The notes under the pieces are model-generated. The model ran no database searches. It was not told where the DNA came from and worked only from the letters and a program-made list of their open reading frames with translations. Shown piece by piece: positions 1 through 13,178 of a DNA stretch of 64,000 bases (position 1 is its first letter; every line of letters begins with the position of its first letter). Origin of the DNA: Chytridium lagenaria (lineage: Eukaryota > Chytridiomycota > Chytridiomycetes > Chytridiales > Chytridiaceae). The stretch lies in NCBI GenBank assembly GCA_025449115.1, contig JAHLKC010000049.1, positions 1 to 64,000 of the forward strand. The letters are read 5' to 3'. A program made the translations under genes and the position numbers.

Positions 1-149
1 CCACAGCACACCAAATCCTTGTATCCTTAACGGATGAGTAGGGCTTTATTCTCGACTCTGGAGTACATCCAGTGAGTTAGTATCGTCACCTACAATGTGG
101 TTCTCTACCTCTGTATGTCAAGGCTGAGCAGAGGAGGCCACTAGAGAGA

Positions 150-974
150 ACTTCACATTTTCCCTTTGGGTTATTTATATATAGTTTTTCCCCACATTTA
201 TAGGGTTTTATTGAAGGAGGTGGCGCGCATATGTGCCGTTTATGTGTGTGTGCATATGTTGTGTCTATTATTTATTTGTATTTTGTGTATTACTTTAATA
301 TGAGAGATTTCTGGATTTAATTTGCACCTGTTGAATTAAGTAGTTGATATTGAGTTGATCCCCCATCCTCTATCACCACGCGCGTGGCCTCGCGGCGTGA
401 TCTCCCCTTCACTCTTAGTTGGATGACAGTTGACCCCCTCTGCCCCCTTACCAACTGGTGAAGCTGCAATCCGGCCGTTTGAGACGGAAGGCTGTGTGGA
501 TGGAATCCCTCCTCATTCACAGTGTCCTTTAGTCAAGGCTTGGTCAGCTATATTTCACCTCTGGTGCTCTCCGACCGGATGATCAGGCGCTAACGGCAGG
601 CAATGAGTGAGGTTACCCTGTTCTAAGCTCTGAGAGGAGAACGAGAGCCCATTTTCCAAAAGGTGCCATAGTAGGATGGCATGGAGACTTATAGCCATCC
701 CCGATCGCCTGGAGACGATCTGGTGCTGATATTGGTTTAGAAGCAAGGTAAGTTGATAATGAAGATACTAAACAGGTTCCCTTTCCCTTAAATAAGCAAT
801 CTCGCGATCACTCACCCACACCATCGCCAAACAACAACAACATCACTTAGATTCAGGAGTACATCCTGTCCCTAGGAGCTCTGTGGACTTGCTCTGCTGG
901 AGCAACTCCTTTACTCTTCTCCCCTACCCCTAGTCGAAGCTAGGTAGGGAGGGATGGGTCAAGAGAAGATCACA
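150..974 (-). mobile_element. Old diverged LTR fragment, reverse orientation
   Basis: This stretch is the reverse complement of most of the LTR found twice at 46679-47613 and 52951-53887. Its TGTGATC end lies at 974, and homology runs leftward through the GT-rich tract near 212-330 to about 160. Similarity is clearly lower than between the two distal LTRs, with many substitutions, so this is an older insertion. The last ~150 bp of the LTR are missing or replaced at 1-150. Small ORFs here are accidental. No matching internal region is visible. Confidence 0.8.
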
Positions 975-2795
975 TTTGTTGAAAGCAGCCTTATCTGCTG
1001 ATAGGTTCCCCTTGTAGGGGCTGAGAAGGTAGTTGTTCAAAGAGTATGATGGATCTCCGTATACTTGCTGTGCATCTTGGGTGAGATGCTGCGGTAAGTA
1101 CTCCAAAAGCTGGCTTTACCTCAAAAGGAAGCAATTATGCTCCCGCATTCAGGTCCGCGTAATTAGCAATGATGCCATCATGGCAGATTCATCAAATGGT
1201 TCCGTCGATGAAGCCAACACATTTGTCAACAGCACAATATGATGGAATAGATCTCCAGCAGCGCCGCCAAAGAGTTTCGGAGATGACATATATAATTAGG
1301 TAGGCAAGCAGATGCAAAATAATGCACAAGGCATCCTTTGCGTCTACAACATATCGGCTTTTAAATACAAAATCTCGTGGAAGCTCAAATATCTGGACGG
1401 AGTCAATAATCTCGTGCTTGTCAAAGCGAAAAATAAATGCGATCCTTCATGAATTTTTGAAGGTCGATTAAACGGGCTGATGGAGCCCTCCGAGACTCAT
1501 AATGCAAGTCCACGGCAAGCATAGCAAAGTCCTCGTCTGGTTCGGATTAGGCGAATCCATTTTTTCTAACAACTTTGCCGACAGTTCCTTACCACGACCA
1601 GCTTTCGTCATATTTGGACTAAAGTTGGCGTAGGAAAAACCATTTACCTACCTTAGAATTTACGATGAAATTTGCTATGGTGAAATTCAATTTTAACAGT
1701 TGCAAAAACTCGTATATTTACATGTAATATGTCTAATTACGTTATATAATAATATAGGTAGAGGTGTTGGTGGCTGTGGATAATAAATAAAAAAACACCC
1801 TTTTTTTCCTCTTGTATTATCTATAATTGTCATCATACTATAGTTACACACAGAATTTGTGCTCTGTGTAACTGGAACAAGAAGACAAGCCTACTATATG
1901 TGACTGTGTATGACCCAAGTAAAACTTTAAATTCCTTTTTTTTTTCCAGTGATGAGAAAGTTCAACAATAAATATTTAAATATCCGTTAGCGAGTTTAGT
2001 TCCTTCTTGCAATTGTTGACTACCGCCAACCCAACTACCATCATCACCCCACCATCAACCGACCATCACCCACCCACCAGCGTTCGTTTCAACTTGTTGA
2101 ACAGATCTTTTGCTATCCATTCATCACTCACGCATCCGTTATCTATTCATCCATCCATCCATCCATCCATCGATCAACTCATTTGTTCGTTCATTCATTC
2201 ATTTGCTCCTTCACGTCATTCTTGCTCAGGCGTTTTTGTTTTAGGCAAGGTAAGCCATTCAGTCAGTTCTAGACTATTATAGCTGCGTTATACTACAGTG
2301 TCGAATGCAGTCAGTTTGCTACGCTCTTGCATTTTGTGTGATCACTTTTAAAATGGTCGCTTCATTTTATGCCGCCTCCTTCTTGTTCCTCAGGATGCAT
2401 TACGCATCAATAATGACGGGGATGATGGTGGTGATGATGATGACTCGTATCGCATTGTCACCAACATCCCGAGAGGGGTTTATTTGTTTGTTGAACATTC
2501 ATCCGATTCATCCAGACAAAGACCCTTTTGCGATTATTTGTTTACTTCACTTTCCTTTTGTTGTCTATCTTCTCGGTTAACTTGAATCTCCGCTCCATCA
2601 GCCATTTATTATTATACTTCAAGGATTCTAACCATTCCTCCTCCTTTATAATCCCCGTAGGTCCCTTCGCCCGTCATAACCCTCTGATCCATTCTCCTTC
2701 GTCTTTGACATTGGAAAAAGAAGAAGCGATTCCGTCCTACTTCGCATTAACAAGCCAACACTTACACAACCGCAAAATCACCTCCAACACCAAAA
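975..2795. other. Intergenic region and 5' flank of LCB2
   Basis: No gene is recognisable. The stretch holds AT-rich sequence, a short CCAT tetranucleotide run near 2149-2171 followed by an imperfect ATTC run, and probably the promoter and leader of LCB2. The small ORFs around 2007-2580 are low-complexity readings of these repeats and match nothing I know. Confidence 0.6.
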
Positions 2796-4662
2796 ATGGG
2801 CAAAGGCAAACGGGCCCATTTCCAGTCCTCCCGGCCCCCGATCTCCTCAGCAGACTTGATCGAAAACGCCTCAAACCCAGTCCTCGACACGCCTGCTAAT
2901 CTCTACAAGAAGCCGGATCCTTCTTCTACCTTGCCGTCTTCTCTCTCGGCTCCACCAGTCTATCAGGAAGAATGCATTGAGCAGGCTCCCATGTTTGTTC
3001 TGGTCACGACATATGTTTCCTATTTCATTTTGATTGCCATCGGACATATCCGGGATTTCTTTTGTATGAGGTTGTTTCCCAAGAGTTTCGAGCATTTGGG
3101 GAGAAAGAATGTGAGTTTTTAAAACAAGCGAAACGGTTGTTGGGTGCGGGCGTAGTAAGCAGCTGTTTTGTTTGTAAGGCGAGTGCGAGGAGTTAGTGCG
3201 TGTATTGCGACAAAATCGTGCAATAATCCATCACCGCCCTAACCCTAGCCCTCTGAGCTTGTACTACTTTTTCTCTATAGTTCCTTGTATCTCATTTTTA
3301 CACGACTTAACATTTTGAATTCCCCTCATTTAACTAGGGCTACGCACCATTAAACTCGGGATTTGACACCTTCTACCACCGTCGCTTGTACATGCGTATC
3401 CGCGACGTATTCCAGCGTCCCGTGACTGACGTCCCCGGTCGCACTATTACTCTCCTTGAACGCACTTCCACCGACCAAAACCGCACTTTCCGTCCCACCG
3501 GTACCACCCGTGAAGTTCTCAACCTCTCCTCCTACAACTACCTCGGTTTTGCTCAAAACGAAGGTCCCTGCGCAGATGCCGTTGAGACTACCATGACCAA
3601 GCTCGGTGTGTCGACTGCATCATCGAGAATGGAGGTCGGAACCCTCGCTCTTCATCATGAAGCTGAGGATCTCGTTGCAAGGTTTTTGGGGAAAGAGGCT
3701 TCCATGATCGTGTCCATGGGATTCGCCACCAACTCCACCACCATCCCATCTCTCGTTTCAAAAGGATGTCTTTTGATTTCAGATGAACTCAACCACGCCT
3801 CCCTCGTCTTTGGCTCCCGTTTGTCCGGCGCAACCATCAAAGTCTTTAAGCACAACGACGCTAAAGACCTTGAATCCGTTCTCCGTAAATCCATTGCCCA
3901 AGGTCAACCCCGCACTCACCGTCCCTGGAAGAAAATCCTCGTTGTCATTGAAGGGCTCTACTCCATGGAAGGCAATATCTGTAACCTCCCCGAAATTGTC
4001 GAGCTTCGTCGTAAATACAAGTTCTTCTTGTACCTCGATGAAGCTCACTCTGTCGGTGCCATGGGACCCAACGGACGTGGAATCTGTGATTACTACGGTA
4101 TCGACACATCAGAGATCGACATTCTCATGGGAACCTTCACAAAATCATTTGGAGCCGCTGGCGGTTACATTGCCGCTTCTAAAGCTATCATTGACTATCT
4201 CCGCCTTCACAACCACTCCTCGTCTACGGGGAATCGATCACCGTCCCTGTTCTGCAACAAATCAAAACATCGATGCGGATCATCATGGGTGAAGAGCATG
4301 GAGACGATGGACGTCGTCGTATTCACACACTTGCCCGGAACTACCGCTTTTTCGCCTCTGAACTCCGTCGCATGGGATTTATTGTCTATGGGAACGATTC
4401 ACCTGTCATTCCGCTTCTTCTCTGTCACCCTGCAAAGATGCCCGCTTTTTCCCGTGAAATGCTGGAAAGGGGGATTGCGGTTGTCGTGGTCGGGTACCCG
4501 GCTACACCCATTATTACATCTCGAGTCAGGTTCTGTATTAGTGCGGCGCATACCATGGAGGACTTGAGGTGGGCGTTGCAGCAAATCTCAGAGGTTGGGG
4601 ATCGTTTAATGTTGAAGGTGTCAGAGCAGCCTAGAGGGGATATGAAGATGATTCCTATGTGA
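2796..4662 (+). CDS. LCB2: Serine palmitoyltransferase subunit 2 (one apparent frameshift)
   Basis: Catalytic subunit of serine palmitoyltransferase, the PLP enzyme of the ER membrane that condenses serine with palmitoyl-CoA to open sphingolipid synthesis. Exon 1 (2796-3110) encodes the N-terminus with a membrane segment at about residues 66-85. A GTGAGT...TAG intron (3111-3337) joins in phase to GYAPLNSGFD at 3338. The alpha-oxoamine synthase fold is clear: SYNYLGFA, DELNHASL, YLDEAHSVG and the PLP-lysine motif GTFTKSFGAAGGY. Near 4215-4222 the frame breaks after LHNHSS and resumes as VYGESITVPVLQQ in the next frame, so one base is missing. Corrected length is about 546 residues, close to yeast Lcb2. 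Start: first ATG of the exon before the intron, followed by a typical N-terminus. Confidence 0.93.
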
Positions 4663-5916
4663 TAACTCCACCGATTTCTTCCGTTTAATGTTTTGTTCTT
4701 TCTTTTTTTTCACTCGCACACACGTAACAAATGCCGCACTTCCACGCTCTTTCTTTGTTTTGTGGTATAATTATTACGCCACTCCCTATACTTAGCTCTT
4801 AATCACATTGTTCTTTATTTTCAAATATTGTAATTACAATTGAAGTGAAGAAGGCGGGTTCATTGTGTATGAGTGGGGATAGGTGGGGGTTTAGGTTAAG
4901 GTTTCAATTAGTTAATACACCACAGAATGCAATAAAGCAAAATCTATAGCAGGAGCATTTACAAACATGCCGTCGGGTAGATAAGCTATCTACTTCCCAC
5001 CCCATCGCAGACGCGCAATGGTTTTCTAATACCGTGGAAAGAAAGAAATGCGTCGAAGTCTTGAGAATGTTGTTATAAAAACCTAAAGTATAGACCAAAT
5101 ACGAAAACGTTGGTACTTACATTTTGGCATGATATATTTTGCACATCCAGGGTTATGATAAAGTACGGATTTCGGGAGTATAATTTGGTTAAGTTTCCTT
5201 AAAGCAATTGCAAGAGCTTTAAGCCGGAAAAGAAAAGGTAAATGCGGAAGTAAGATGTGAAGGACTAACGTCAATTTGACGAATATGCCACCTTATCATT
5301 TGCATATATTGATATTTTAGGCTTTGTGAATATTGATAGCGTCATAGTTTATATCGAATAGTATTGTATATACAAAGCCTAAAGAAGAATATATGGCGCG
5401 CAGATATTTGTATTGTGATAATATGGCGCGGTGCAGCAGTCCACCCAGCAAGTGCAAATTAACGACTTTATCACACTGCAGTACTCTATTTTGGCGATAA
5501 TGGTTTCGCGCGTTAGAGTTTGAGAAATGGGGTGATGGAAAAAGCTCAATGGCGTTAAGATTAAAGATAAAAGGAAAGCTGACGTGAATTACTATGATTG
5601 CACCACTGTTTTGTTTTTGTCACTTTGCGAGTCGTGATCCATTGAGAATCGAAGTCTTGGACAGGCACCGTGGATCAAAAAAAGTTGAACAAAGACAAAA
5701 ACCCTCAACCACCACTTCGAGATTGAGTGAGAGAAAACGAAAAGACAGCGTAAGCAAGGTAGAGCCATCTTTCTTACTTTGGTAAAAACAGTTCTGGCGT
5801 GAGTCCGTGTTCTTAAGTGACCTTTACCAAATTTCCGTAAGGTTGTGGTTGTCACAGAAACAGCGTAGACGGCTGCCCATCGCCCATCACCATCCACCGT
5901 CCATCCATCATCAACA
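4663..5916. other. Intergenic region, LCB2 3' flank and TAF12 leader
   Basis: AT-rich stretch with no supported gene. Bases 5592-5916 are probably the promoter and 5' leader of TAF12. The antisense ORF at 5592-5942 overlaps the TAF12 start and has no recognisable content. Confidence 0.6.
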
Positions 5917-8545
5917 ATGCAAAATGGGAACAATAACAACATTGACTACAACATGCTGCTAATGCAAGCCCAATCTCTTCAAAACGCCGCAAATATAAAC
6001 AACACCAACAACGCAGCAGGCGGGGTCCCCAACATGGGAGCATTCGCCAACATACCCCTTCCGTGAGTCCATCAAAACGATCGTTCTATCCACTGAACCC
6101 ACATACAGGTACCTCCAACAGATGATGCAACAACGTCAGATGGCTGCTGCTACTGCTGCCGTCAATAACGGTGTCAACGGCACACAAGGAGGAGGTCAAC
6201 AAGGACTTCAAGGGATGAACATGAATGCCGCATCTATGGCCACCATGAACGCTCTTCAAGCCTTGAATGCCGCAAGACCTCAACCCGCATCTCAACCACA
6301 GGGTATTCGACCAGGAACCGCTATGCCTCAAAATCTTCAGCAGGCAGCACTTATGCAACAACTGCAACTGATGCAAGGGATGAGACCTAATGCAGGGGTT
6401 TACCAGCGGCATTAGCAGCATTGAGTCGGCCACCTCAACAAGGGATGATGCAAAATTCTCAGACGAACGGAAACGGTTCAATGACCCCTACCCCTACTCC
6501 AACACAAATGGCGACGAATATGACACCACAAGGGAGCCCACCTGTAGCCTCAGGAAATCCTGCACCAGCAGGAGGAACTGTCAACGGAATATCTCCAAGT
6601 ATAGCGCAACTCAACACTCAACAAGACTTTAACCGCGCCCGCGAGTTTTTTGTTCAAAAGAAAAAGATCCTCGAAGAGTATCTTAAGAAGCCAGATCTGA
6701 CGATGGCTCAACGCGGACTCCTTCTTGTTCAAAATAACCAACAAACGGCATACTTGATTCAGATTGAGATTATGTATCGTCATAAACTTGGACCCCCGAT
6801 GACGCCTAAAGACAACGAAGTAATCTCAGCAAAGTACAGTCAAGTTCAACAAAACGTTCGTGAACAAACGCAACAACTACAGCTGATGATTGGAAACGAC
6901 CCCAACGTGAAGCAGCAGATCCATGTTCTGAATCAAGCCGTATCGCAACAATTTGCCGTGCTGAACAGGACTATGAACTTGAATCAAGCGAATGCAGCGC
7001 AACAGCAGCAGCAGCAGCAGCAACAGGTTCAGCAACAGCAACAACAGCAGCAGTTTCTACAGCAGCAGCAGCAGCAGGCTCAACAACAGCTACAGGGAGG
7101 AGGGACGCAGGTTCCGAATGTGATGCAGCAGCAGATGCTGCAGCAGATTCAGGCAAAGGCGCAGGCGGCGTTGCAGCATCATCAGCAGCAGCAGCAGCAG
7201 CAATTGCAAGGAGGTGGGGTTGGGGTGGGCAAGGAGGGACATGGCAATCTGGAGCTTTGGGGACACCTCAACTACTGCCACAATCTATGCAAGGTCTGTA
7301 TTTGTTTACTTGTTTGTATTATTGCACTTTACGTGAATTTTTCGTAAAATCTTGCGTAAAATCGTTTGCCTTAAGCTTTTGTTTTTAATCTAAGTAGCAT
7401 TATCATTCTATTTTTTTGTTCGTTTTTATACAATATGATTAACTACCGTTTTATGCATGATGCAGCCCCATCCCCTTCTCCCGCTCCATCTCTTGCCTCC
7501 AATACCATTCAACCCCAAGCTCAAGCTCTTCCCCCACCTCAACCTGTCATTAATCCCCCACTCACATCCGCCCAACCCCCCCTCGCCCCCCTCGCCGCCT
7601 CCACAACCGGAACCCTCGCCCCCTCCTTTGCCCAACGTCCCCCTCTCAACCCCAGCACGCTCCAAGCCATTAGTCCCTATCAAAATACACGGATATTTAC
7701 AGACGCGCAGGGACAGCCATCATTGACCCTTCCTTTGAAACCGAAATCGGGGAGTAAAAAGACGATTGAAGAGCAATTAAAGGAGATAAGGGAGATATAT
7801 GATGCGGAACTGAAAGGACCAACGGCGTTACCACCAAAGGGGAGCCTGAAGGACATTGTGGGACAGGTGGATGCAAATGAAGTTTTGGACAAATCGGTGG
7901 AGGAGGTGTGTTTTTTTCTTTTTCTTTCAGTATTTTCTTATTGGCATGCGTTGTAACGCGTATTTTTCTGGTGTAGATTTTGTTGGAAATGGCGGATGAT
8001 TTTATCGACAGCGTTACGGCTTTCGGATGTAAACTTGCTAAACATCGAGGGTCGACTACGATGGAGGTGAAGGATCTTCATTATCATTTAGGTAGGTTTC
8101 TTTTAATTTTTCCTTTAAACGCTTACCTGATTTTTGTTACTTTTTAGAGCGAAATTGGAACCTACGTATACCCGGTTTCAATTCTAGCGAAATCCGCATG
8201 ATAAAAAAAGGCCCTACCGCCACGCACCTTCTTCGCGTCTCCAACATCAAGAAGGCTCAAAAGGATGAACAGCTCAATCTTGCGAGGCAACGTGCCAGAG
8301 AAACAGCCGTTGCGGTTGCAGCTGGGCCTAATCCTGTTACCGTAGTAGATGTCACGGAGGGTCCTGTGAAGGAGGAGCCGGGGATTTTGATGGAGGTTGT
8401 GAATGGAGAAGAGGAAGGCGGTGAGGACGGGAAGAAAACGCCGATAGATAATGGGGAAGAGATCGTGGAGATGGAGGAAGCTGCGGGGGATGCTCCACCG
8501 CCGGCGGAGGAGTTAGCTATGGATTTGGACGGGTGTGAAAATTAA
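5917..8545 (+). CDS. TAF12: TFIID/SAGA subunit TAF12, glutamine-rich N-terminus
   Basis: Histone-fold subunit shared by TFIID and SAGA, which pairs with TAF4 or ADA1 in the nucleus. The C-terminal histone fold is unmistakable: [35 protein letters not shown] and RIPGF. Exons by splice sites: 5917-6062, 6109-7293, 7466-7905, 7977-8091 and 8148-8545. Upstream lies a long Asn/Gln/Met-rich region with Gln runs at 7003-7200, as in fungal TAF12 proteins with extended N-termini. The tail after the fold is acidic. Exon 2 contains two frame breaks. At 6395-6398 a GGGG run must gain one G to continue as [10 protein letters not shown]. Near 7217-7231 a G-rich tract must gain one base to continue as [15 protein letters not shown]. 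Both fit homopolymer undercalls. Start: ATG at 5917, followed by an uninterrupted Asn-rich exon. Confidence 0.92.
7003..7200 (+). repeat. CAG/CAA repeat encoding polyglutamine in TAF12
   Basis: Imperfect CAG/CAA trinucleotide tract, in several blocks separated by short non-Gln codons, read as glutamine in the TAF12 frame. Mixed codons should make it more stable than a pure CAG run. Confidence 0.85.
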
Positions 8546-8735
8546 TGATGATGGGTGTTGGTGGGATGCTGTCACGATGATACTAGTGTTGTTTTTTTGT
8601 TCCTTTCTATTTCCTTTTTTAACTGCTACGGAAATCCTTTTTTTATTCTAAAACTCTCCATGTACTTGACTGTCTTACCCTCTATTTCCCACCTCCCATT
8701 CTCTCAATTTCGTCCTTTTATCCAAATGGTGTACA

Positions 8736-8743
8736 TATATAAA
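8736..8743 (+). promoter_or_regulatory. TATA box of the Mss4-like gene
   Basis: TATATAAA lies 67 bp upstream of the ATG at 8811, a normal distance for a TATA element plus a short leader. It supports starting the protein at 8811 rather than at ATGs further upstream. Confidence 0.5.
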
Positions 8744-8810
8744 GGTCGGGTTGAGTCTGCTGCTGAATTTCAAGTTTTCCAAATCGCATTTAATATTATT
8801 AGAGAACCAA

Positions 8811-9222
8811 TGTTCAAGGTATTGTCCGAGGTTCAAGAAACTGTCGTCGATAACGACACCAATACCCTACCCATCTACTGCCCAAAGGACTCATGTCACT
8901 GCACCATCTTCAGGGCTAAAGCTGCAAAGAAATACACTAATTCAACCGTAAGCCTTGCCCATTATCGCAAAACTGACCAGAACCAGCTGATCGTCCCTCC
9001 ATTGGAAGCTCAAGGCGAGCCGTCACCCTCACCGTTCTATTGGAGAGTAAATGACATGATGGCATTCGAGAATGTGGCATTCTCAAAAGCTGTGGCGTCT
9101 GGGAGAGGTATCTTGCGTGTGCGGATTGTGAGATCGGACCTATTGGGGCAGAAATTACGGTGGATGGGAGCAAGGCATTTGTAATTTGCGCGATCGGGTT
9201 TCGTACAAGCAATGAGTGGTAG
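8811..9222 (+). CDS. Mss4/DSS4-family Rab-binding zinc protein (one frameshift)
   Basis: Homologue of Mss4/RABIF and yeast Dss4. These small zinc proteins bind nucleotide-free exocytic Rab GTPases and act as a chaperone or weak exchange factor. Visible: the first zinc knuckle YCPKDSCHCTIFRA; the conserved core PFYWRVNDMMAFENVAFSK; then, after a one-base break at 9101-9104 (GGG must become GGGG), the second knuckle ACADCEIGPIG and the family C-terminus ending at TAG 9220-9222. The uncorrected frame would lose the second CxxC. Start chosen at MFKVLSE (8811), because it sits downstream of a TATA box and gives about 137 residues, the usual family size. Confidence 0.85.
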
Positions 9223-9695
9223 GAAGGGAGTCTTTTTGAGATGAACATGACTTTTTGAGTGGGATTTATGTTAGCTAGGCTTGATGGAGAGGGATTTTGA
9301 AGACAAAGGGTCGCTGTGAATGTTTTTAAGGCTAAGAAGTCATCACGTATACATGATAATATCAAAAACTTAGTTATTGCCTTGTTCAACTATCCACTCT
9401 GCAGTGCATCTCTACCACCATTGCTAATGAAGACACACTGTACTTTCGGTCTACATAGCGATATATAAAAAAAATGTAGATATGGACGTTGACGAGAAAC
9501 AAATAGAAATCCTCTGTCCAGCTCTGGGTAAACGAAAAAATAAAATATAATCCCAATCTTTAGCTTATAAAGGCCAAACAGGGTAAAATAAGGGCTAATC
9601 CCTCCACCCCTCAAAAACTAAAGCACGGTTAAAATAACCCAATAGGATGATTCCTTTCCGCCCCTCTATGTTCCTCCAACATAAGAGCCGAAGTC
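9223..9695. other. Convergent intergenic region
   Basis: Lies between the stops of the Mss4-like gene (plus) and the PAK kinase (minus). Probably holds both 3' UTRs. No gene recognised; the antisense ORFs are shadows or low-complexity. Confidence 0.6.
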
Positions 9696-12337
9696 TTATT
9701 GCTTCTTTGATTGTTCCCTAGCTGCTTTGATCAAAGGGATAAGGTTTTTTAAGGGCTCGGCCTTTTGGAGGAATGGGTGCTGGTGAAAATATAGTAAGTA
9801 ATGGAGACACGACATAAACTTTGAAGAAAGTGATAAAATGAAACAATACAAACCTTCAGCAACTCCTTGCTTGACGGCCTTTTCTCCGCGTCAACTTCCA
9901 AAGACACTTTCAGAAAATCCCTAAACACTGCGGTGAGATCTTCGGGCTTCCCAAGCTTCGGCGTTCCGTTTGTAGCAATAAGGTAAAGAGCACGAAGAGG
10001 GTTCTCGTTAAGATAAGGAGGTTCTCCCTCGATCATCTCAATAGCCATGATACCAAGGGACCAGATATCAACTTTTGCGCCATATTCCTTTCGAGTCACA
10101 ACCTCGGGTGCCATCCAATAGGGAGTTCCGACCATCGTGGTGCGCTTTGCACCGTCTTCGTTCAGCTGAGCGCAAAAACCGAAATCCGCTGTAAAACTAT
10201 GTTAAACAAAATTTCGCATATCATAACAAATATCACAAAAAAATAATAAAACTTACTGAGCTTGATCTCTCCGTTAATTCCTAGCAACAAATTATCACTC
10301 TTGATATCACGATGAATGACGCCCTTAGAGTGAAGATGTTGAAGTCCTTCCAATGTCTTACACAAAATTAGGTACGATTGTAACCAAACCCAAACCTCTT
10401 TGCAAACAGTAGCTATTTGCCCTTCGGTCATATAGTTACAAGTGACAACAGTGGTAAGTGATCCTCCTCCATATACTCCATAACAACCTGATAAACGTCA
10501 ATAAAAGCCTAAAACATCAAGTCATCTAATACGTACCCAAAGGTCACCCTTCCAAAGAAAACTGTCGATGTAGTTGACTATATCTTGTGTTTGGAGTCCT
10601 TCATAACAAGAATTTCATTAATAATCAAATCCTTCTTTGGTTGCTGTTCGAGGTTCATCTGCTTGATGGCAACCGAGTTGCCGCTTCCAACTTGATACGC
10701 GGTAAATACGCCTCCCGAGGCTCTGTTCCGAAGTTAGTAAGCAAACAGGAGCACTAAATGTCTCTAAAAAGAAATAAAAGAAACGAACCCCTGTCCAATT
10801 TTTACAAGATTTCTGTAGAGCTTCGTAGGATCAGCCGGGTTGCAAATAGCCTTAAGCCTTTCAATAACATCATCCGTTGAAACTGGTTTGTTCTTTGCCG
10901 GCCTTGCCTGCGGGTTTTTAGGAGCTTCCGCGGTGGTATCAGTCGGAGTTGCTATGCTAACCCTGTTAGCATCCGTAGAAGGCTTTGGAGGAGGTTTCTT
11001 AAGAGGAGGCTTAGGAGATGTCGGGAGTGGGGGTGGCACAACGGACGCCGGCTGCACTGCTGGCTGAGCTACAGCAAGGCTCTCTGTGCTTTGGTTGCCA
11101 ATACCTGGAGAAAAAAAATTTAGATATGCAACCAACATATCTAAATGACTCAATTACTTACGGGCTGGCTTTGCTGGAGGTGCGGAAGTGGAGGATTTAT
11201 CTTGAGAAGGAGCAGGACGAATGTCAGTTGGAATACACGCTGAGCGTGTGTGCCGGTCGAGCGGGTACAGGAGGTCGTTTTTTTACTTCAGCTGTCGGTG
11301 GATCAGGCTTAGGACGAGGAGGCCTTGGACTTGAATCCGGGCTAGATTTAGGCGAAACACCTGGACTCTGATGATTTCCGAGACCTGAAGGTCCTGTCTG
11401 CCCGTCCTTTGGTCGGGCTGATCCGAACTTCTCCCACACTGTGTCGCCCATTTTTCCGTTATTGCTGTCCGAAAAGAATCCCATGATGTCAATAACAGCT
11501 TGGGGATGAGCCTGTTGTTCTTGCTTTGAGATTCCGGCTTCTGTGAGAAGGACTTCCCATTCTTTGGGCAAACCCTTAGAGAAAAAAAATCAAGCCAGTC
11601 AATAAGGATGGAACAAAGAACGCTAGAGCTCACTGTGAATTCTCCGGTATCTTGATTGTAGCCGACATGGGTCAAGTGTACAGGATTGTACGGTGAAGAT
11701 ATCTCCATTTTTGTCTCGTTAGAAAACATGCCTATTTGCATGGTCAGAATAAAGACTCAAGATAAGACCGCTAACCTTGAACAGAGTTCATGAAGTTGTT
11801 AAAAATCCCTTTCATGCCGACTTTTCCACCTTGCTCTTTATCTGAAGAGCTCGCAGAAGTGTAAGAAGGTGCTGCAAGCGATTGGGCGGTTGCTGTCGGA
11901 ATCAAAGTGCTCTCTAGAGCATTTCCGTACAAGCTCGAAGAGGGGTTGGCGTGAGTGGGAATGGCATCAGAAGAAGTCGTTCGCGCCATCGATCCCGCGT
12001 ACTTTGCTGAACTTGGTACAGCTCTTTTTAATTCAGGAGAATCATGCGTCTTCTTTTGCGGAGGAGGAGGTCGTCGTTTGCCGTTGTTTGTGGCGACGGG
12101 ACCTTCGATCTCATTATGAGGTGATGCCGGAGCAGGTGGTGAGAGCGAAGACTGTGATTTGTGAGAGTTGAGCGAGGTCATGGACTGGCTCTTTGCGATA
12201 GATGGGCGCGGTGGAATTGCGGGTCGGTATCCATCATTTGGACCACCAGTAGCGGAGCCTTTAGCATCGCCATCGCCCTGCTGGTGTGGTCTCGACGGCT
12301 TCTTTGGAGGTACGGCAGCAGATGCAACAGAGGTCAT
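9696..12337 (-). CDS. PAK/Ste20-family protein kinase with CRIB domain
   Basis: p21-activated serine/threonine kinase, an effector of Cdc42/Rac in polarity and MAPK signalling. From the N-terminus: a Pro/Ser-rich region (exon 1, 12337-11771); the CRIB motif [14 protein letters not shown] and autoinhibitory segment [19 protein letters not shown]; a Pro-rich linker; then the kinase domain with [14 protein letters not shown] (split by an intron as [10 protein letters not shown]) and activation/P+1 motif [10 protein letters not shown]. No PH domain is seen, so it is Ste20/Shk1-like rather than Cla4-like. One clear intron is 9780-9853. A 39-nt intron separates VCKE from [11 protein letters not shown]. 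Two single-base losses break the kinase frame. Near 10461-10470, [10 protein letters not shown] is recovered only with one extra G. Near 10585, [12 protein letters not shown] needs one extra A. Start: ATG at 12337. Confidence 0.92.
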
Positions 12338-13178
12338 GGCTGAAGAGGGCCGCCGTGGTGGAGAGATGGGGTAGAGAACGGTTTGCTAAGAGGAGGGTTG
12401 CTGGGTCAAGAATCACCTGGTTGTGCAACACTTTTCTCAATCACCCAACATATGAAAATGGCACAGCGAACGATCGAAACCCCCTTCTGTCTCCCCTCTC
12501 ACCTCCTCTGAGACGCTTCAGGAAGAGTATTGCGCGTATCTATCTAATTGTGAAAGGATGGGGTTGTTTGGACTTTTTTTTTTTGTTCCTTGTTACTTGG
12601 TGAGATGTTATTAAAGTATGATCCAGTATATCTACTGATATTCGAAATCTTGAGAACGTCTCGATATTTTACAGCACGTCACCTTAGCATTTATTTACAC
12701 CATATATCCTTTTAATGAAGAGTTTCGTGGTATTTTTCACTCAAATATTCCTCCACCCACAATCAGAAACCGCAGCAGAAGCATCGAACGACATATTAAC
12801 AGGCGGGCAGGAAAAAAGCACATTGTACAGCAAATGACTTTGAGTAAACTTACGCAGAAGAAAATGCAAGTTTATGACAATGTTTTGGAAAGACTTTTTT
12901 TTTAGTCATCAATCAACGCAATGTCCTTTGACGCTGCTCGACCACTGAAACTGAAATTTGATGTTGTTGCAATGAGCATTTTTACGCTACATCTTTGCGG
13001 TTGCTTCAGCCATGTGCAGGAAGTCAATAATCCCGTTCTTTATCCTCTTGGTCACTTCAAAGCGCGATCGTTTACTAAATACTGGCATCCTTTTATGAAA
13101 AATTGTAATTGAGAAATTTGCAGGTGCCTCACCTCTAAACATCATCAATCATCCCTTCAACCCACACACACTGCAAAG
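12338..13178. promoter_or_regulatory. Divergent promoter region, PAK kinase / VMA8
   Basis: About 840 bp between two genes pointing away from each other, so it must contain both promoters. I see no convincing TATA box or ORF. It is AT-rich with short T runs. Confidence 0.5.

Noticed and set aside
5592..5942. 116-residue minus-strand ORF
   Set aside because: Overlaps the TAF12 promoter, leader and first codons in antisense; no recognisable content.
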